DNA of 64,000 bases from Bartonella clarridgeiae ATCC 51734 (GCF_000518185.1 NZ_KI912397.1:1-64000), one strand, 5' to 3'; shown: positions 30,352 through 42,130, counted from the stretch's first letter. Notes: a model not told the origin generated them from the sequence alone. Made by a program: numbers and translations.

Positions 30352-31086
30352 TTATACCAATAACTGAATGAAACGCTGAACAGTTTCATGCATCCCATAT
30401 TCTAATGCATCGGCGATAAGTCCATGGCCAATAGAAACTTCATTAATCCAAGGGATCCGATTAACAAGAGCAGGAAGATTAGCAATTGTCAGATCATGAC
30501 CTGCATTAATATCTAATTTTAATTCCCTTGCATTTTGTGCTGCTAAAACTAATTTATCTAATTCCTGTGTTTGTTTTTTTTCATCATTAAACGCACCACC
30601 ATAGGGTCCAGTATAAAATTCTATACAATCAGCACCAATAGCTTTAGCAATATCGAGACTATCTAAAACTGTATTAGCAAATAATGACACGCGAATATTT
30701 TTTTCTTTTAAACGCTGAATAATAGGTGCTAAAAATTCTGCATTGCTAGCAAAATCCCAACCATGATCAGAAGTTGGCTGATCTGGAGCATCAGGAACAA
30801 GAGTAATCTGATCAGCATATTTTTCTGCTAAATTTAAAAATGTATCACTTGGATAACCTTCAATATTAAATTCAGCATTAGGAAAAGAATTATTCATTAA
30901 AAAACGTATATTTGGTAAATCAACAAAACGGATATGTCTTTCATCCGGACGTGGATGAACTGTCAAACCTGCTGCACCGGCAGAAAGTGCTATATATCCA
31001 ATATTTTCAATGCTTGGCCATGGAAGATTACGCCTATTGCGCAAAACAGCAACAGCATTAAGATTAACTGAAAGTTTTATTGCCAT
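30352..31086 (-). CDS. pdxJ: Pyridoxine 5'-phosphate synthase
   Basis: Last ring-forming step of DXP-dependent vitamin B6 synthesis: condenses 1-deoxy-D-xylulose 5-phosphate with 3-amino-2-oxopropyl phosphate. 244 aa, full length. Family segments: [52 protein letters not shown] and DINAGHDL, ending [14 protein letters not shown], so phosphate and active-site loops are present. The ATG start is clear. Confidence 0.96.
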   Translation of the reverse strand: MAIKLSVNLNAVAVLRNRRNLPWPSIENIGYIALSAGAAGLTVHPRPDERHIRFVDLPNIRFLMNNSFPNAEFNIEGYPSDTFLNLAEKYADQITLVPDAPDQPTSDHGWDFASNAEFLAPIIQRLKEKNIRVSLFANTVLDSLDIAKAIGADCIEFYTGPYGGAFNDEKKQTQELDKLVLAAQNARELKLDINAGHDLTIANLPALVNRIPWINEVSIGHGLIADALEYGMHETVQRFIQLLV

Positions 31087-31163
31087 ACACTATACCACTT
31101 CTATAATATTAACGTTAAAAAGAAATATCTTAGCATAATACCAAACAATAAAATATTCTTGCG

Positions 31164-32285
31164 CTATCGAACAATTGTTAAGCGCTCTGCTGCTCGTGTA
31201 ATTCCCGTATAAAGCCAACGTGCGTACATATCACGAAATGCAAAACTTTCATCAAATAAAACTACATTATCCCATTGAGAGCCCTGAGCTTTATGGACAG
31301 TTAACGCATATCCATAATCAAAATCATCATATCTTTTTTTTAATTGCCATGAAACTTGATTATCAGGATTCTCAAAAATTGCTTTTAGAAGTTTAATTTT
31401 TGCCACGCCACGTTCACTATCTTCTGGCTTAATAATAAGATTTATACCTGGTCTTACAGTCTCTTTTTGTGAAGTCATAACTTTCCATAAAGATCCATTC
31501 AACAAGCCTTTATTAGGATCATTTCGTAAACATACAAGTTTGTCTCTAACCTGCGGACAATCCGTTGTAAATCCTTTTAACTCACGTAAACGTTTATTAT
31601 AAAGATGACGTGTTCGATTAATTCCTACTAAAAGCTGATCAGCTTCCATTACTAATTGTCGACTAACCTCTTTACGAGTAATAACACACGCTGAACCATA
31701 ATCTCCATAAGCAATATCACGTCCCTCACGCACATCCATAGCTAAACGAATAATTGGATTATCACGTGCTTGTCTATGAATTTCTGATAACAGAAAATCT
31801 GGCGCGTTCTCAGAAAAAAAACCACCCCCCGATATGGGAGGTAACTGACCAGGGTCACCAAGAACAAGAATTGGGGTTCGAAAACTCATTAAATCACGCG
31901 CTAATTGCTCATCAACCATTGAGCACTCATCAACAATAACAAGTTTAGCTTGCGCAACTGGACTTTGTCGATTTAATGCAAACGTTGGAGCAAGGGATGT
32001 TTTACCCGTTACTTCATCAGAAACTTCTTCTTCACCGCGAGGGCAATAAATCAATGAATGAATAGTACGAGCATTACTCGCCCCCTTAGAACGTAAAACT
32101 TGTGCCGCTTTACCTGTGAATGCAGTAAATTGAACAGAACCATCAACTGTTTCAGCAAAATAGCGAGCAAGTGTTGTCTTTCCGGTTCCTGCATAACCAA
32201 AAAGACGAAAAACAGGCGACTTCCCATTTTTCAACCATGCGGCGACAGCCTTTAATGCATTATCCTGTTCTGTTGAAAACTGCAT
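31164..32285 (-). CDS. ATP-dependent RecD-like DNA helicase
   Basis: Superfamily 1B helicase, 373 aa. Walker A FGYAGTGKTTLAR near residue 28, Walker B VDECSMVD, motif III GDPGQLPP, and the C-terminal UvrD_C_2 segment ALTVHKAQGSQWDNVV followed by YTGITRAAERL. This short form lacks the extra N-terminal domains of RecD2 and is common in alphaproteobacteria and phages. Function in repair or replication-fork handling is inferred from the family. Confidence 0.9.
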   Translation of the reverse strand: MQFSTEQDNALKAVAAWLKNGKSPVFRLFGYAGTGKTTLARYFAETVDGSVQFTAFTGKAAQVLRSKGASNARTIHSLIYCPRGEEEVSDEVTGKTSLAPTFALNRQSPVAQAKLVIVDECSMVDEQLARDLMSFRTPILVLGDPGQLPPISGGGFFSENAPDFLLSEIHRQARDNPIIRLAMDVREGRDIAYGDYGSACVITRKEVSRQLVMEADQLLVGINRTRHLYNKRLRELKGFTTDCPQVRDKLVCLRNDPNKGLLNGSLWKVMTSQKETVRPGINLIIKPEDSERGVAKIKLLKAIFENPDNQVSWQLKKRYDDFDYGYALTVHKAQGSQWDNVVLFDESFAFRDMYARWLYTGITRAAERLTIVR

Positions 32286-32574
32286 GACCTATAAAATAAG
32301 ATTCGCATAAAAAGTGCAAGCACTCTAAAAATAAAACCACTATAAGAAACAGTTTTTATCTGTATAATATTCTCTAAGCTATAATTCACTATTGCCATAC
32401 CTATTGGCATATTCTATGGCAGTTAAAACCTATAGAACATTAATAAACTAATCAATTTTCAAATCTTCAATCATTTCAAAAATGAAGTGACTAAAATAAA
32501 ATTTTAAATCTGGATTGTAATGTTTTTCACTTTTCATACAAGTACTTGTTCTTCAATAGAAATAATATAGACTA

Positions 32575-34240
32575 CTACTATAGTTAACCTCATCAGAAAA
32601 TAACATATAATTATCCATATACTTAGATAAGATTATTGGAAAATAATTTACAGAACTGTTGATACAATAATCAAATAAAATTAGCTTATCACAATTAATA
32701 ACCTGTTTAATTTTATCATCAAACTCATCTGAACTTAAACAACGAATTCCAACAGCTTCATAAGCCTCTACTAATTTAACAAATCTGGCATTACTCCTGT
32801 GTAAAAATGAGAAAGACGATTATCATATAGTAATTATTGCTGCCATTACATTAGCACACCACAACGCTGTACTAAATGTTCAAAATAAAATTTTGGAGAT
32901 ATTAACTGCATTGCTATTACAAGTTCCTGAATATCGATCTGAATTAAAGCTTCACTGACAATATATAACACTGCCATAAGGATGTACGACTTAACACCAA
33001 TAGCATAAGAAAAAACATAATCTATTGCTCCAAATCCAACAGATGTTATCTAACTATCTAATGCTTTGGTTCATCAAATAATAATATTGACCACCCTCAC
33101 TCTGGTTTACCCAACCCCAGATGTAATATAATACGAGTTTTTTATAAGCACATAAAGCTGATCAATTAATTGTAGCATTAACGTTTTCTTTTCAACGAAT
33201 CCTAGCGTATTACACACCCGCCAGCGATTAATTTCCACCCACCACTCAATTAAAGCTTTCTTTATTAATCCTGATTATTTCCGATGTAAACATTGTACTA
33301 TCTCTTTCAAGATACAGGCTGCATTCCAATAAGTGCAACATCTAATCTTACTGTATTCTTGATAAAAGAAGGATCAATACCAACGTGAATAATCGGCACA
33401 TAAATAGCAAAATTAAATCGTCCAGCGTACGATCATCAAACCGTACATCAACAGTCACCATAAAATCACAGTCATGTAATGTCATATTAGCTTCATAAGT
33501 CCCATCCATCGCAAACCAATTTTACCACAAGAAAAGTAAGTACCAAACCTAATTAATATGGAAGTAATCGAAAAATCTTCCAATTTTACCAAACCACATA
33601 ATAACTGCACAGCTTCAAAACCTGATGAAATAATACCCCACCAGAGTAAATAACAGGCTTTTAAAAGAGAAACAGTATATTTAACAGCCTTCCCTCCCTT
33701 TTATAAACGCATAGATATCATACCTTGAGGTATTTTATTAAATATCTGAAGCAAATTTTATATCTTTAGGAATGTCAATAAAAACTAGTCCCAGACGACC
33801 AATTGAGGAATATAAGCTTCATGAATAAGCTATAGCAAGATCATTCACATTTGTAACTAACCAATTCTTTTTCGTATATGATCTGCAATACTAACTGTAT
33901 CTAACTTTTGGACAATCATTTATTTCAGTCAACATTGTAGTTACCTAACCAGAAAACAAACAATCAATGTTGCATCTATTAATGCATTCTGCAGAGGAAT
34001 ACAGCATTGATCACAAAAGAAGCAGAAGTTACACACATCACAGAAATCTTCCCTACATTACAAGCATAACCCTTATATCATAACCTGCTATTCGCTCATG
34101 ACGTACTAAAATACACTGAAATGAAACTTGTTGATAAATTGCATTAAATACTAAAAACAGCACCACAAGAATAACAAAAATATGTTTCATTCTCTTATTA
34201 AATTAAGAGCTTGAATCGTCATTTCAGTCCCTGACATTAT
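32575..34240 (-). pseudogene. ilvI: Decayed acetolactate synthase large subunit gene
   Basis: No intact frame, but consecutive minus-strand fragments follow an acetolactate synthase from end to end: MSGTEMTIQAL at the start (ATG 34237), ILVRHERIAGYACNVGKISV, then [44 protein letters not shown] with [47 protein letters not shown] and PDFVKLVEAYEAVGIRCL. Stops and frameshifts separate them. The gene once made acetolactate for valine, leucine and isoleucine synthesis. It sits directly upstream of miaA's neighbour space, where ilv genes lie in related rhizobia. No ilvH remnant was recognised in 32286-32570. Confidence 0.92.
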
Positions 34241-34520
34241 TTTCCCATCTACACTCTATTCTGCTCTTGGCTAATTCTTCATTTTCCCTCAATCATTCCA
34301 CAAAAAAATAAATAAAGGCTTATAAAAAGCCTACTGATATGAGAAGAAACATCATATGACCGACTATATTTCAAATAATGCATGTTATAGTCAAAACACT
34401 ATCGTATGGATAGAATCCTAATTTTATCGATGCTATTATTTATTAATAAAAATTATCTTTAAAAAATTTTTTTCTAAAATATTCTCTCCTCTCTGAGTTA
34501 TCCTCAAGCGCTTAATATTT

Positions 34521-35396
34521 TTATGCAGCAATAATCTTCCATTCCCCATTCAATTGATTACGAAACCACGTCATTTGCCTTTTTGCATATCTCCTAGTTT
34601 GTTTTTTCGCTGTTTCAATAGCATTTTCAAAACTTAAATATCCATCTAAATAAGCTATAAGTTCAGGTAAACCAATAGCTTTCATCGCTGGCAATAAAGG
34701 AGAAAGCATAAGCTGCCTTATAGCAAGCACCTCCTGTAAAACTCCTTGTTCAACCATATTATCCAATCTCTTATTGATTCTCTCATAAAGCTGCTGACGT
34801 GGTGGAATGAGAAGAATTTTTTCTAAACAATCCTTTGCAATCAAAGATGTAGTTTTTTGCTTCTGCCACCAACTGAGCGTTCTGCCAGTCACATCATAAA
34901 CTTCCAAAGCACGTATAATGCGTTGACCATCTTGTTCAACAATACGCTCGGAGAGTGCAGCATCAACATGCAATAACTGACGATAAAGGCTCTCAGCTCC
35001 CTCTTCTTGAAGTCGACGTCGCCATTTCTGCCTACAAATATCTGGAATATGAGGAATTTCTGAAAACCCTTCCAAAAGCGCACGAAAATAGAGCCCTGTT
35101 CCACCAACAAAAATAATTGATTGCGATGTAATTACATTTAAAAGTTTTTCGACATCACGTAACCATTGTCCTACAGAATAACTAAGAGAAGGATTCACAG
35201 AACCATAAAGATAATGTGGAACAATCGTAGTATCAGCTTTTGTCGGCCGTGCTGTCAAAATGTTTAAAATATCATAAACCTGCATTGAATCGGTATTAAC
35301 AATGACAGCATTTTTTTCCTGAGCCATTTTCAATGCAAGTTTTGACTTACCGCTTGCAGTTGGGCCAGCTATCAATGTAACTGTTCTTCGCGTCAT
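34521..35396 (-). CDS. miaA: tRNA dimethylallyltransferase
   Basis: Adds a dimethylallyl group to A37 of tRNAs that read UNN codons. 291 aa. The P-loop GPTASGKSKLA is near residue 11, then NTDSMQVYDILNILTARP, HYLYG, FVGGTGLYFRALLEG and the anticodon-binding insert; the C-terminal YAKRQMTWFRNQ is diagnostic. The ATG start is clear. It is transcribed in the same direction as the DegP-type protease and Hfl genes upstream, as in related genomes. Confidence 0.96.
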   Translation of the reverse strand: MTRRTVTLIAGPTASGKSKLALKMAQEKNAVIVNTDSMQVYDILNILTARPTKADTTIVPHYLYGSVNPSLSYSVGQWLRDVEKLLNVITSQSIIFVGGTGLYFRALLEGFSEIPHIPDICRQKWRRRLQEEGAESLYRQLLHVDAALSERIVEQDGQRIIRALEVYDVTGRTLSWWQKQKTTSLIAKDCLEKILLIPPRQQLYERINKRLDNMVEQGVLQEVLAIRQLMLSPLLPAMKAIGLPELIAYLDGYLSFENAIETAKKQTRRYAKRQMTWFRNQLNGEWKIIAA

Positions 35397-35472
35397 AAAA
35401 AGGAATGCCTTTATCTTTTTCCTGCAAACATCACTGTTATTGACATCAGTAACACATAAGGAAATTAAAATA

Positions 35473-36963
35473 TCAATCCATTTGGATTGTTACAAATCGC
35501 AATTCCCCATCTGGACGAGCAACTACAAATAAAGCATTTTTACGCCCAGCTTCACGTAATTTATGAAAACGCTTTTTGGCATCCTCAATTGTTTTGATTG
35601 CAATCTGATTAACATCAACAATCACCTCACCAACGCGAATACGCTTCTTATCAGCTACACTATTTTGTGCAACAGATGTTACAATCAATCCATTAAGTTT
35701 ATCTGCAATTGAATAACGCTGACGCAAGTCAGCTGTCAATTCTGATAATGTCATTCCCATAAACTGCATTGTCATCTTTTCTGGGAAACTATCACCTTTT
35801 TCATTATCAGAGTTTTCCGTTATATTTTCATCTGAATCTGTTTCAACCAAACGACCAAGTTTAACTTTGACTATTTTTTCTTGCCCATCACGCAAAACCG
35901 TAACATTAACTACTTCCCCTTCTGAAACTTCTGCTACTAAACGCGGCAAATCATGTGCATTTTTAATTTTGGTATTTCCAAAACCAAGAATAACATCACC
36001 AACATGCAACTGACTATTATCAACTTCTGCATTTTCTATTTTACCTGCAACTAATGCTCCAATAGCTTTATCTAATTTTAAATTTTTGGCAATATCATCT
36101 GTAACTGGTTGAATCCGAATAGCTAGCCAACCACGCTTTACTTCTCCAAAATCACGCAACTGATTGATAACAGAAAGAGCCATATCAGATGGTATAGCAA
36201 AGCCAATACCAATTGATCCACCGGAAGGAGAAACAATCGCTGTATTAATTCCAATCACCTCACCATTTCTATCAAATAGCGGGCCTCCAGAATTACCTCT
36301 ATTAATCGCCGCATCTGTTTGAATAAAATTATCATAAGGTCCAGCATTAAGGTCACGATTACGTGCAGAAATAATTCCAACCGTTACACTACCACCAAAA
36401 CCAAAGGGATTACCTATAGCCATAACCCAATCACCAATACGTGCTTTTTCTGAATTACCAAAACGTACAGCTTTTAATTTTTTCCCCTCTGGTGCAACCT
36501 GAAGCAAAGCCAAATCTGTTTTGCTATCTTTTCCAAGCAATTTTGCCTTTAGCTTTGTGCCATCAGTAAAATTAACTTCAATATCATCAGAATCAACGAT
36601 AACATGATAATTTGTAACGATAAGTCCTTTTTGTGCATCAATTACAAAACCTGATCCTAAAGAACGAATTTTTTGAAATTGGCTATCTTTCTTATCACCT
36701 TCAGGTGTAAAAAAATCATCAAAATATTCTTGTAATAATGAATCTTTTGGGATAACGGGTGAAGAAGTATCTTCATCCTGTTCAGTCCCATCAACCATTT
36801 GTGCTGTAGAAATATTCACTACAGTATCTAAAAGCGTTGCAACTAAATCAGGCACTGATAACGATGTATCTTTTTCCAAAATAACATTGGACCAACCTAT
36901 TGACGCCAATAAAAACAACACCATAGAGGTAGTGACCATTATAGCAAAACGCTTAAGAAACAT
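35473..36963 (-). CDS. Do-family periplasmic serine protease (DegP/HtrA type)
   Basis: 496 aa. N-terminal signal/anchor MFLKRFAIMVTTSMVLFLLASIGWS; trypsin-like domain with His120 (TNYHVIV), Asp150 (KTDLALL) and Ser225 (GNSGGPLF); two PDZ domains, the first with GWLAIRIQP, the second with NGLIVTSVAQNSVA. An acidic linker (ETDSDENITENSDNEK) joins them. The loop QTDAAINRGNSGGP is canonical. It degrades or refolds envelope proteins. Located after hflK-hflC, a standard alphaproteobacterial order that pairs membrane and periplasmic quality control. Confidence 0.94.
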   Translation of the reverse strand: MFLKRFAIMVTTSMVLFLLASIGWSNVILEKDTSLSVPDLVATLLDTVVNISTAQMVDGTEQDEDTSSPVIPKDSLLQEYFDDFFTPEGDKKDSQFQKIRSLGSGFVIDAQKGLIVTNYHVIVDSDDIEVNFTDGTKLKAKLLGKDSKTDLALLQVAPEGKKLKAVRFGNSEKARIGDWVMAIGNPFGFGGSVTVGIISARNRDLNAGPYDNFIQTDAAINRGNSGGPLFDRNGEVIGINTAIVSPSGGSIGIGFAIPSDMALSVINQLRDFGEVKRGWLAIRIQPVTDDIAKNLKLDKAIGALVAGKIENAEVDNSQLHVGDVILGFGNTKIKNAHDLPRLVAEVSEGEVVNVTVLRDGQEKIVKVKLGRLVETDSDENITENSDNEKGDSFPEKMTMQFMGMTLSELTADLRQRYSIADKLNGLIVTSVAQNSVADKKRIRVGEVIVDVNQIAIKTIEDAKKRFHKLREAGRKNALFVVARPDGELRFVTIQMD

Positions 36964-37130
36964 ATTTTTACCTATAATATACGTTAGCCAACACTGCTAA
37001 AATATCATTAAACCCATTTATATGAAACTAGTACGCCCTCTACAAGATCATACCACTTTCATCATTAAAGAAAAAAGAAAAAAATCTCAGATCAAGTTTT
37101 CATAAAACAACATAATCTTATGACGGCTTT

Positions 37131-38054
37131 CTATTTATCAATCACCACCTTATTATCCAAAACCTCTACAGGTAAAAACGCCTTATTTGCTTGTGGGGGA
37201 TTACGGAAATAAAAAAAGAAGTCCTCTTTTGGTGAAATCACCATCGACGTGTTTTCTAAGTTCTTGTATTGTTCCATTGCTAACCAAAAATCGTAAAATG
37301 ATGGATTAGCTTTTCGTGCATTCAATAAAAGACGAATACTTTCAGCCTGCCCTTCACCGCGAGTGATTTCAGCATCACGTTTTGCTGCTGCTACGATTTC
37401 CTCATATTTACGATTAGCTTCCGCAATAATGCGATCCCGTTCTTGCTGACCACGAGCACGAATATCTTCTGCAGCCGCCTCACGCTCAGCCGCCATTTGT
37501 CGATATACATCCTCTGAAACAGCATCTGTTAAATCAGTTTTGCGAATACGTACATCAACAATAGTAATACCTAAAGAGCCTGCATCTACAGAAAATTGGC
37601 GTTGTACTTCAGCCATCATTGCTCCACGTTCATCTGATAAAGCGGCTCTAAATTCTCGCTTACCATAAACAGCACGCAAAGCATCAATAAAACGCGGTGC
37701 AAGGTTTTCACGTGCAGCAATCTGTGGACGGCCAGATGCAATACGCTGTAAAAATAGTTTAGGATTCGTAATACGATAAATAAAAAATGCATCCACTTCA
37801 TAATATGCACCACCTCGAACCTGCACAGATTGCGTAGGCAAATCATAGCGCAACAATCGATTATCAATAATAATTATATGATCAAAAAAAGGAATTTTAA
37901 AATAAATACCAGGTTTAGGCTCCACATTAACGATCTGTCCAAAGCGTTTAATCGCTACTTGTTGACGAGGATAAACAATAAAAACAGACATCCATAAGGC
38001 TACAAAAATAAATATTATAATCCCCAAAATAAAAAAGAAACGAGATTGCTGCAT
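37131..38054 (-). CDS. hflC: FtsH protease modulator HflC
   Basis: SPFH/prohibitin-family membrane protein, 307 aa. One N-terminal transmembrane helix (FFILGIIIFIFVALWMSVFIV), the PHB domain (QQVAIKRFGQIV...EPKPGIYFKIPF) and an Ala/Glu/Arg-rich coiled coil (MAAEREAAAEDIRARGQQERDRI broken up here for length). It forms a complex with HflK that cages FtsH. The gene begins one base after the hflK stop, so they are co-translated. Confidence 0.96.
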   Translation of the reverse strand: MQQSRFFFILGIIIFIFVALWMSVFIVYPRQQVAIKRFGQIVNVEPKPGIYFKIPFFDHIIIIDNRLLRYDLPTQSVQVRGGAYYEVDAFFIYRITNPKLFLQRIASGRPQIAARENLAPRFIDALRAVYGKREFRAALSDERGAMMAEVQRQFSVDAGSLGITIVDVRIRKTDLTDAVSEDVYRQMAAEREAAAEDIRARGQQERDRIIAEANRKYEEIVAAAKRDAEITRGEGQAESIRLLLNARKANPSFYDFWLAMEQYKNLENTSMVISPKEDFFFYFRNPPQANKAFLPVEVLDNKVVIDK

Positions 38055-38055
38055 A

Positions 38056-39189
38056 TTAGTATCCCCTAGAAACGTCAGAATCTAACCGCACTGTAGGACG
38101 TTCTGATTTTGTTGTTATTGTTTTATTTGGTGAACTGGACAGCAATTCGTTCAGAGGTAAATAAGATACCGCTGGAGAAGCTGTCTGATCCAAAACCACT
38201 TTTCTTGGAGAAGAAAGAATACGCCCCATAGTTTCCATATAAAGACGATAGCGAGCAGCCTCCGGCGCAATTGCAGCTTCACGCGCTATAGCTCGAAAAC
38301 GTTCAGAACGCCCTGTTGCTTCTTCAATCATCTGCGCCTTTTCACCTTTTGCGATTTCTCGTGTACGTGAAGCCTCACCATTAGCTAAACCCATCTTAGT
38401 AAAATGCACACGATTACCTTCTTCAATCATTCGCCCACGTTCCTGTTCTGCCTGTTGAACAGAATTAAATGCAGCAGCAACTTTAGTAGGAGGAGCAGCT
38501 TCACTGATTGAGACACGATTTATTTCAACACCGAGTTGGTACTTATCTGCAGTCAATTGAATAATTTTTTTGACATCATCAGCCACTTCTTCTTTCTTAT
38601 CACGTAACACATCATCAACTGGCCGTGAACCAATCACCTCACGCATTGCACTTTCAGCAACTTGGCGAACTGTACCTTCCTGATCATTCACATTAAACAA
38701 AAACTGGCTGGGACTTGAAATCCGATAATATACAGAAAAATTAACATTAACAATATTCTGATCACTCGAAAGCATCAAGCCTTCACTTTGTTGCAACTGA
38801 CCAGACTGACCACCAATAGCAATGTTTTTTTCTGTTAGAGGCACTTTCATATAGGTTTCAATCGGCCAAAAATGAAAATGTAGACCATCACTGATAATCC
38901 CTTCTTTAGGAATACCAAAACGCAATTCCACTGCTTGTTCATTTTGCTGAACGATGTAAATAGATTGGAAAAACCATAAAAGCAAAGCAAGTAGAAATAA
39001 TATAATGAAAATGCTATTGCCACCAAACCGCTTGAGCTGATCCTGCCCTTTACGGAAAATATCATCAATATTAGGACCGTTACCACTGCCAGAACCGAAA
39101 GGCTTTTTAGGTGGTAATTTTTTATCCCCATCGAGTTTATTTCTATCGCCACTCCATGGGCCATTGCCATTTTGATTTGTCCAGGGCAT
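38056..39189 (-). CDS. hflK: FtsH protease modulator HflK
   Basis: 377 aa from ATG 39189, preceded by GAGGTGATA; the frame opens 11 codons earlier but MPWTNQNGNGPW is the conserved HflK start. Gly/Asn-rich cytoplasmic N-terminus, one transmembrane helix (IFIILFLLALLLWFFQSIYIV), PHB domain (AVELRFGIPKEG...GLHFHFWPIE) and a helical region with VQQAEQERGRMIEEGNR. It partners with HflC in control of FtsH. Confidence 0.96.
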   Translation of the reverse strand: MPWTNQNGNGPWSGDRNKLDGDKKLPPKKPFGSGSGNGPNIDDIFRKGQDQLKRFGGNSIFIILFLLALLLWFFQSIYIVQQNEQAVELRFGIPKEGIISDGLHFHFWPIETYMKVPLTEKNIAIGGQSGQLQQSEGLMLSSDQNIVNVNFSVYYRISSPSQFLFNVNDQEGTVRQVAESAMREVIGSRPVDDVLRDKKEEVADDVKKIIQLTADKYQLGVEINRVSISEAAPPTKVAAAFNSVQQAEQERGRMIEEGNRVHFTKMGLANGEASRTREIAKGEKAQMIEEATGRSERFRAIAREAAIAPEAARYRLYMETMGRILSSPRKVVLDQTASPAVSYLPLNELLSSSPNKTITTKSERPTVRLDSDVSRGY

Positions 39190-39321
39190 TATCACCTCAT
39201 TTAAATTAATGTTATTAATCAAAGTCTAATAATTTACAAAACTTGATCCTTGATCTCAGTTTAAAGTGCTTATTATCTTCTTACAATAATGAATGATAAA
39301 TCTTTCATATATTTTAAACGA

Positions 39322-39831
39322 TCATTTCCGTTCATAAATCACAAAACGTGTTGGATAATTGTCTTTATCACTTTCTGGAATATATTGTGTTTTAACAATA
39401 GTCCACTTTTCTTTATCAAAAACAGGAAAAAAACTATCACCTTCAATACAAGCTAAGATCTCAGTAAGAAATATTTTATCAGCTATCTGCAAACCTTGTT
39501 GAAAAATTTCACCACCACCAATAATAAAAATTGCATCCGCACCACTCTGACAAGCTACCTCTTCTGCAATATTACAAGCTTGAGATAAAGAATGAGCAAT
39601 AACAGCACCTTCAGAGATCAATGTACGATTACGAGTAATGACAATATTCGTGCGATCTGGTAAGGGATGTCTAAGAGAATCCCAAGTTTTCCGTCCCATA
39701 ACAATGGGCTTATTTAAAGTTAAAGCTTTAAAACGTTGCAAATCTGTTGACAAACGCCAAGGCATTGCACCTGCACGACCTATAACACTGTTTTGCGAAA
39801 CAGCTGCAATTAAACAAATTGGAAGAGTCAT
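39322..39831 (-). CDS. folA: Dihydrofolate reductase
   Basis: Regenerates tetrahydrofolate with NADPH. 169 aa. [20 protein letters not shown], with Asp30 in [11 protein letters not shown] as the substrate-binding acid, [10 protein letters not shown], and [12 protein letters not shown] for the cofactor. The ATG overlaps the thyA stop by four bases (ATGA), so the two are coupled, matching their shared pathway: thymidylate synthase makes dihydrofolate and this enzyme recycles it. Confidence 0.97.
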   Translation of the reverse strand: MTLPICLIAAVSQNSVIGRAGAMPWRLSTDLQRFKALTLNKPIVMGRKTWDSLRHPLPDRTNIVITRNRTLISEGAVIAHSLSQACNIAEEVACQSGADAIFIIGGGEIFQQGLQIADKIFLTEILACIEGDSFFPVFDKEKWTIVKTQYIPESDKDNYPTRFVIYERK

Positions 39832-40622
39832 ACTGCCACCGGTGCTTTGATATGTGGCAGAGCTTCATAATTAAGCAATTCAAAGTCCTCAAATGTAAAA
39901 GAAAAAAGATCTTTCACTGCTGGATTTATAAGCATCAATGGCAAAGCACTCGGTGTACGAGATAATTGCTGTTCTGCTTGTTCAAAATGATTCAAATAAA
40001 GATGAGCATCGCCAAAAGTATGAATAAAATCTCCTACTTGTAAATTGGTTATTTGAGCAATCATCATTGTCAACAATGCATAAGAAGCAATATTGAATGG
40101 AACACCTAAAAAGATGTCGGCCGAACGCTGATAAAGTTGACAAGATAATTTACCAGCAGCAACATAAAATTGAAATAGACAATGACAAGGAGGTAAAGCC
40201 ATTTCGTCTATCAATGCAGGATTCCATGCTGATACAATTAAGCGACGTGAATCAGGATTTTTTTTAATCATAGTCAAAAGATTACTTATTTGATCAATAT
40301 GGCGCCCATCTGGTGCAGGCCACGAACGCCACTGATAACCGTAAATAGGACCAAGATCCCCTTCTTTGTCAGCCCATTCATCCCAAATGGATACGCCGTG
40401 TTCTTTTAACCATGCAATATTTGTATCACCTTTAAGAAACCACAAAAGCTCGTAAATAATCGAACGTAAATGTAATTTTTTCGTTGTCAACAGTGGAAAT
40501 CCGTCCTGTAAATTAAACCGCATCTGATACCCAAAGACCGATCGCGTCCCAACACCCGTTCGATCCAAACGGTCAATCCCATTTTTCAAAACATGGAATA
40601 AGAGATCAAGATATGCTTTCAT
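39828..40622 (-). CDS. thyA: Thymidylate synthase
   Basis: Converts dUMP to dTMP with methylene-tetrahydrofolate. 264 aa, the same length as the E. coli enzyme. [12 protein letters not shown] phosphate loop near 20, catalytic Cys146 in [12 protein letters not shown], Arg pair and [20 protein letters not shown] near 165-185. The C-terminus PHIKAPVAV is the conserved lid. First gene of the thyA-folA pair. Confidence 0.98.
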   Translation of the reverse strand: MKAYLDLLFHVLKNGIDRLDRTGVGTRSVFGYQMRFNLQDGFPLLTTKKLHLRSIIYELLWFLKGDTNIAWLKEHGVSIWDEWADKEGDLGPIYGYQWRSWPAPDGRHIDQISNLLTMIKKNPDSRRLIVSAWNPALIDEMALPPCHCLFQFYVAAGKLSCQLYQRSADIFLGVPFNIASYALLTMMIAQITNLQVGDFIHTFGDAHLYLNHFEQAEQQLSRTPSALPLMLINPAVKDLFSFTFEDFELLNYEALPHIKAPVAV

Positions 40623-40803
40623 ATTAATGTTTATGACCGATTCTACATATTGTATAAAATAGAAATTTTAAAATTTATAAAAATACAATGCAATAAGCAT
40701 CAAAATGACCTTTCTTACAGGCAATTACCATTATACGATTGAATTTTGATGGTTCAAATTGTAAAAAGCAAACTGTAAGTAACTTAAAAAGAGGGATCTC
40801 TCC

Positions 40804-42111
40804 ATGGAGAATGAAGAAACTTTAGCACTATATGACGCGAAAAAACGTATTTTGTCTATCATATCTAGCGCATCGGGTAATTTAGTAGAGTGGTATGACT
40901 TTTATGTTTATTCATTTACTTCAATTTATTTTGCATCGCAATTTTTTCCTTCAGATGGCAACATTATACTCCAACTTTTTAAAGCTGCTATAGTTTTTTC
41001 TATTGGCTTTCTTATGCGTCCAATCGGTGGATGGCTCTTTGGATTCATTGCTGATCGTTATGGACGCAAACGCTCAATGCTTATTTCTGTTTTTATGATG
41101 TGTGGTGGTTCGTTCTTAATTGCCGTACTTCCTACCTATGAAACTATTGGAACCTCCGCAGCAGTCCTTTTACTTTTACTCCGAATGCTTCAAGGACTTT
41201 CTGTTGGTGGTGAGTATGGAACAACAGCAACTTATATGAGCGAAATTGCCCTTAAAAATCGCCGAGGTTTTTTTAGTTCCTTCCAATATACTACGCTGAT
41301 TGGGGGTCAACTTCTTGCCAGTCTTGTTATATTTATTTTAGCGTTTTATCTCACAGAGAATCAACTAAAAGCATGGGGTTGGCGTATCCCATTTGCTATT
41401 GGTGGATTAGGAGCTATTGTGGCGATTTATCTCCGTCGTTCACTTCATGAAACAACAACAAAAGAAAGTCGTTCTAAAGAACAAGCTGGTAGTATTAGAG
41501 AACTTTGGCGCAACCATCGAAAAGCCTTTTCTTTAGTGGTTGGTTTTACAGCTGGAGGATCACTAACATTTTATACCTATACAACTTATATGCAAAAATA
41601 TCTCATTACCACTACTGGATTTGATAAGCATACAGCTACAACTATAATGACTGCTGCACTGTTTGTTTTTATGTTACTTCAACCAGCATTTGGCGCTTTA
41701 GCTGATAAAATTGGAACAAAAACCTCACTTCTCATTTGGAGTTCCCTATCTGTGATTTTCACGATTCCTGGACTTCAAATCATTGGTAATACTGATAATT
41801 TATGGGTTGCCTTATCAACCCTTATTGTAATGTTATGCATTATCAGTTTTTATACATCCATCTCTGGTATCGTAAAAGCAGAAATGTTCCCATCATCAAT
41901 ACGAGCAATGGGTGTTGGTTTATCTTACGCCATTGCTAATGCATTATTTGGTGGATCAGCTGAATCCGTAGCACTTTTATTAAAAGATATTGGATATGAA
42001 TTTGTCTTTTATCTTTATATAACTGGCATGATGATTATTGCATTCATTGCAGTTCTTTTGATGCCTGATGCTCGAAAAAGCGGATATCTTCAAGGTGAAG
42101 GCATTCACTAA
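40804..42111 (+). CDS. kgtP: Alpha-ketoglutarate permease (MFS, MHS family)
   Basis: Proton-coupled dicarboxylate importer, 435 aa, twelve hydrophobic segments. It follows E. coli KgtP closely: [41 protein letters not shown] (MFS loop 2-3), [52 protein letters not shown] and [13 protein letters not shown]. The ATG at 40804 has AGAGGGA upstream. It is divergent from thyA and closed by a terminator at 42131. 2-Oxoglutarate transport fits a host-dependent bacterium that lives on amino and organic acids. Confidence 0.9.
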   Translation: MENEETLALYDAKKRILSIISSASGNLVEWYDFYVYSFTSIYFASQFFPSDGNIILQLFKAAIVFSIGFLMRPIGGWLFGFIADRYGRKRSMLISVFMMCGGSFLIAVLPTYETIGTSAAVLLLLLRMLQGLSVGGEYGTTATYMSEIALKNRRGFFSSFQYTTLIGGQLLASLVIFILAFYLTENQLKAWGWRIPFAIGGLGAIVAIYLRRSLHETTTKESRSKEQAGSIRELWRNHRKAFSLVVGFTAGGSLTFYTYTTYMQKYLITTTGFDKHTATTIMTAALFVFMLLQPAFGALADKIGTKTSLLIWSSLSVIFTIPGLQIIGNTDNLWVALSTLIVMLCIISFYTSISGIVKAEMFPSSIRAMGVGLSYAIANALFGGSAESVALLLKDIGYEFVFYLYITGMMIIAFIAVLLMPDARKSGYLQGEGIH

Positions 42112-42130
42112 ATATTTTCATATTAAACAA

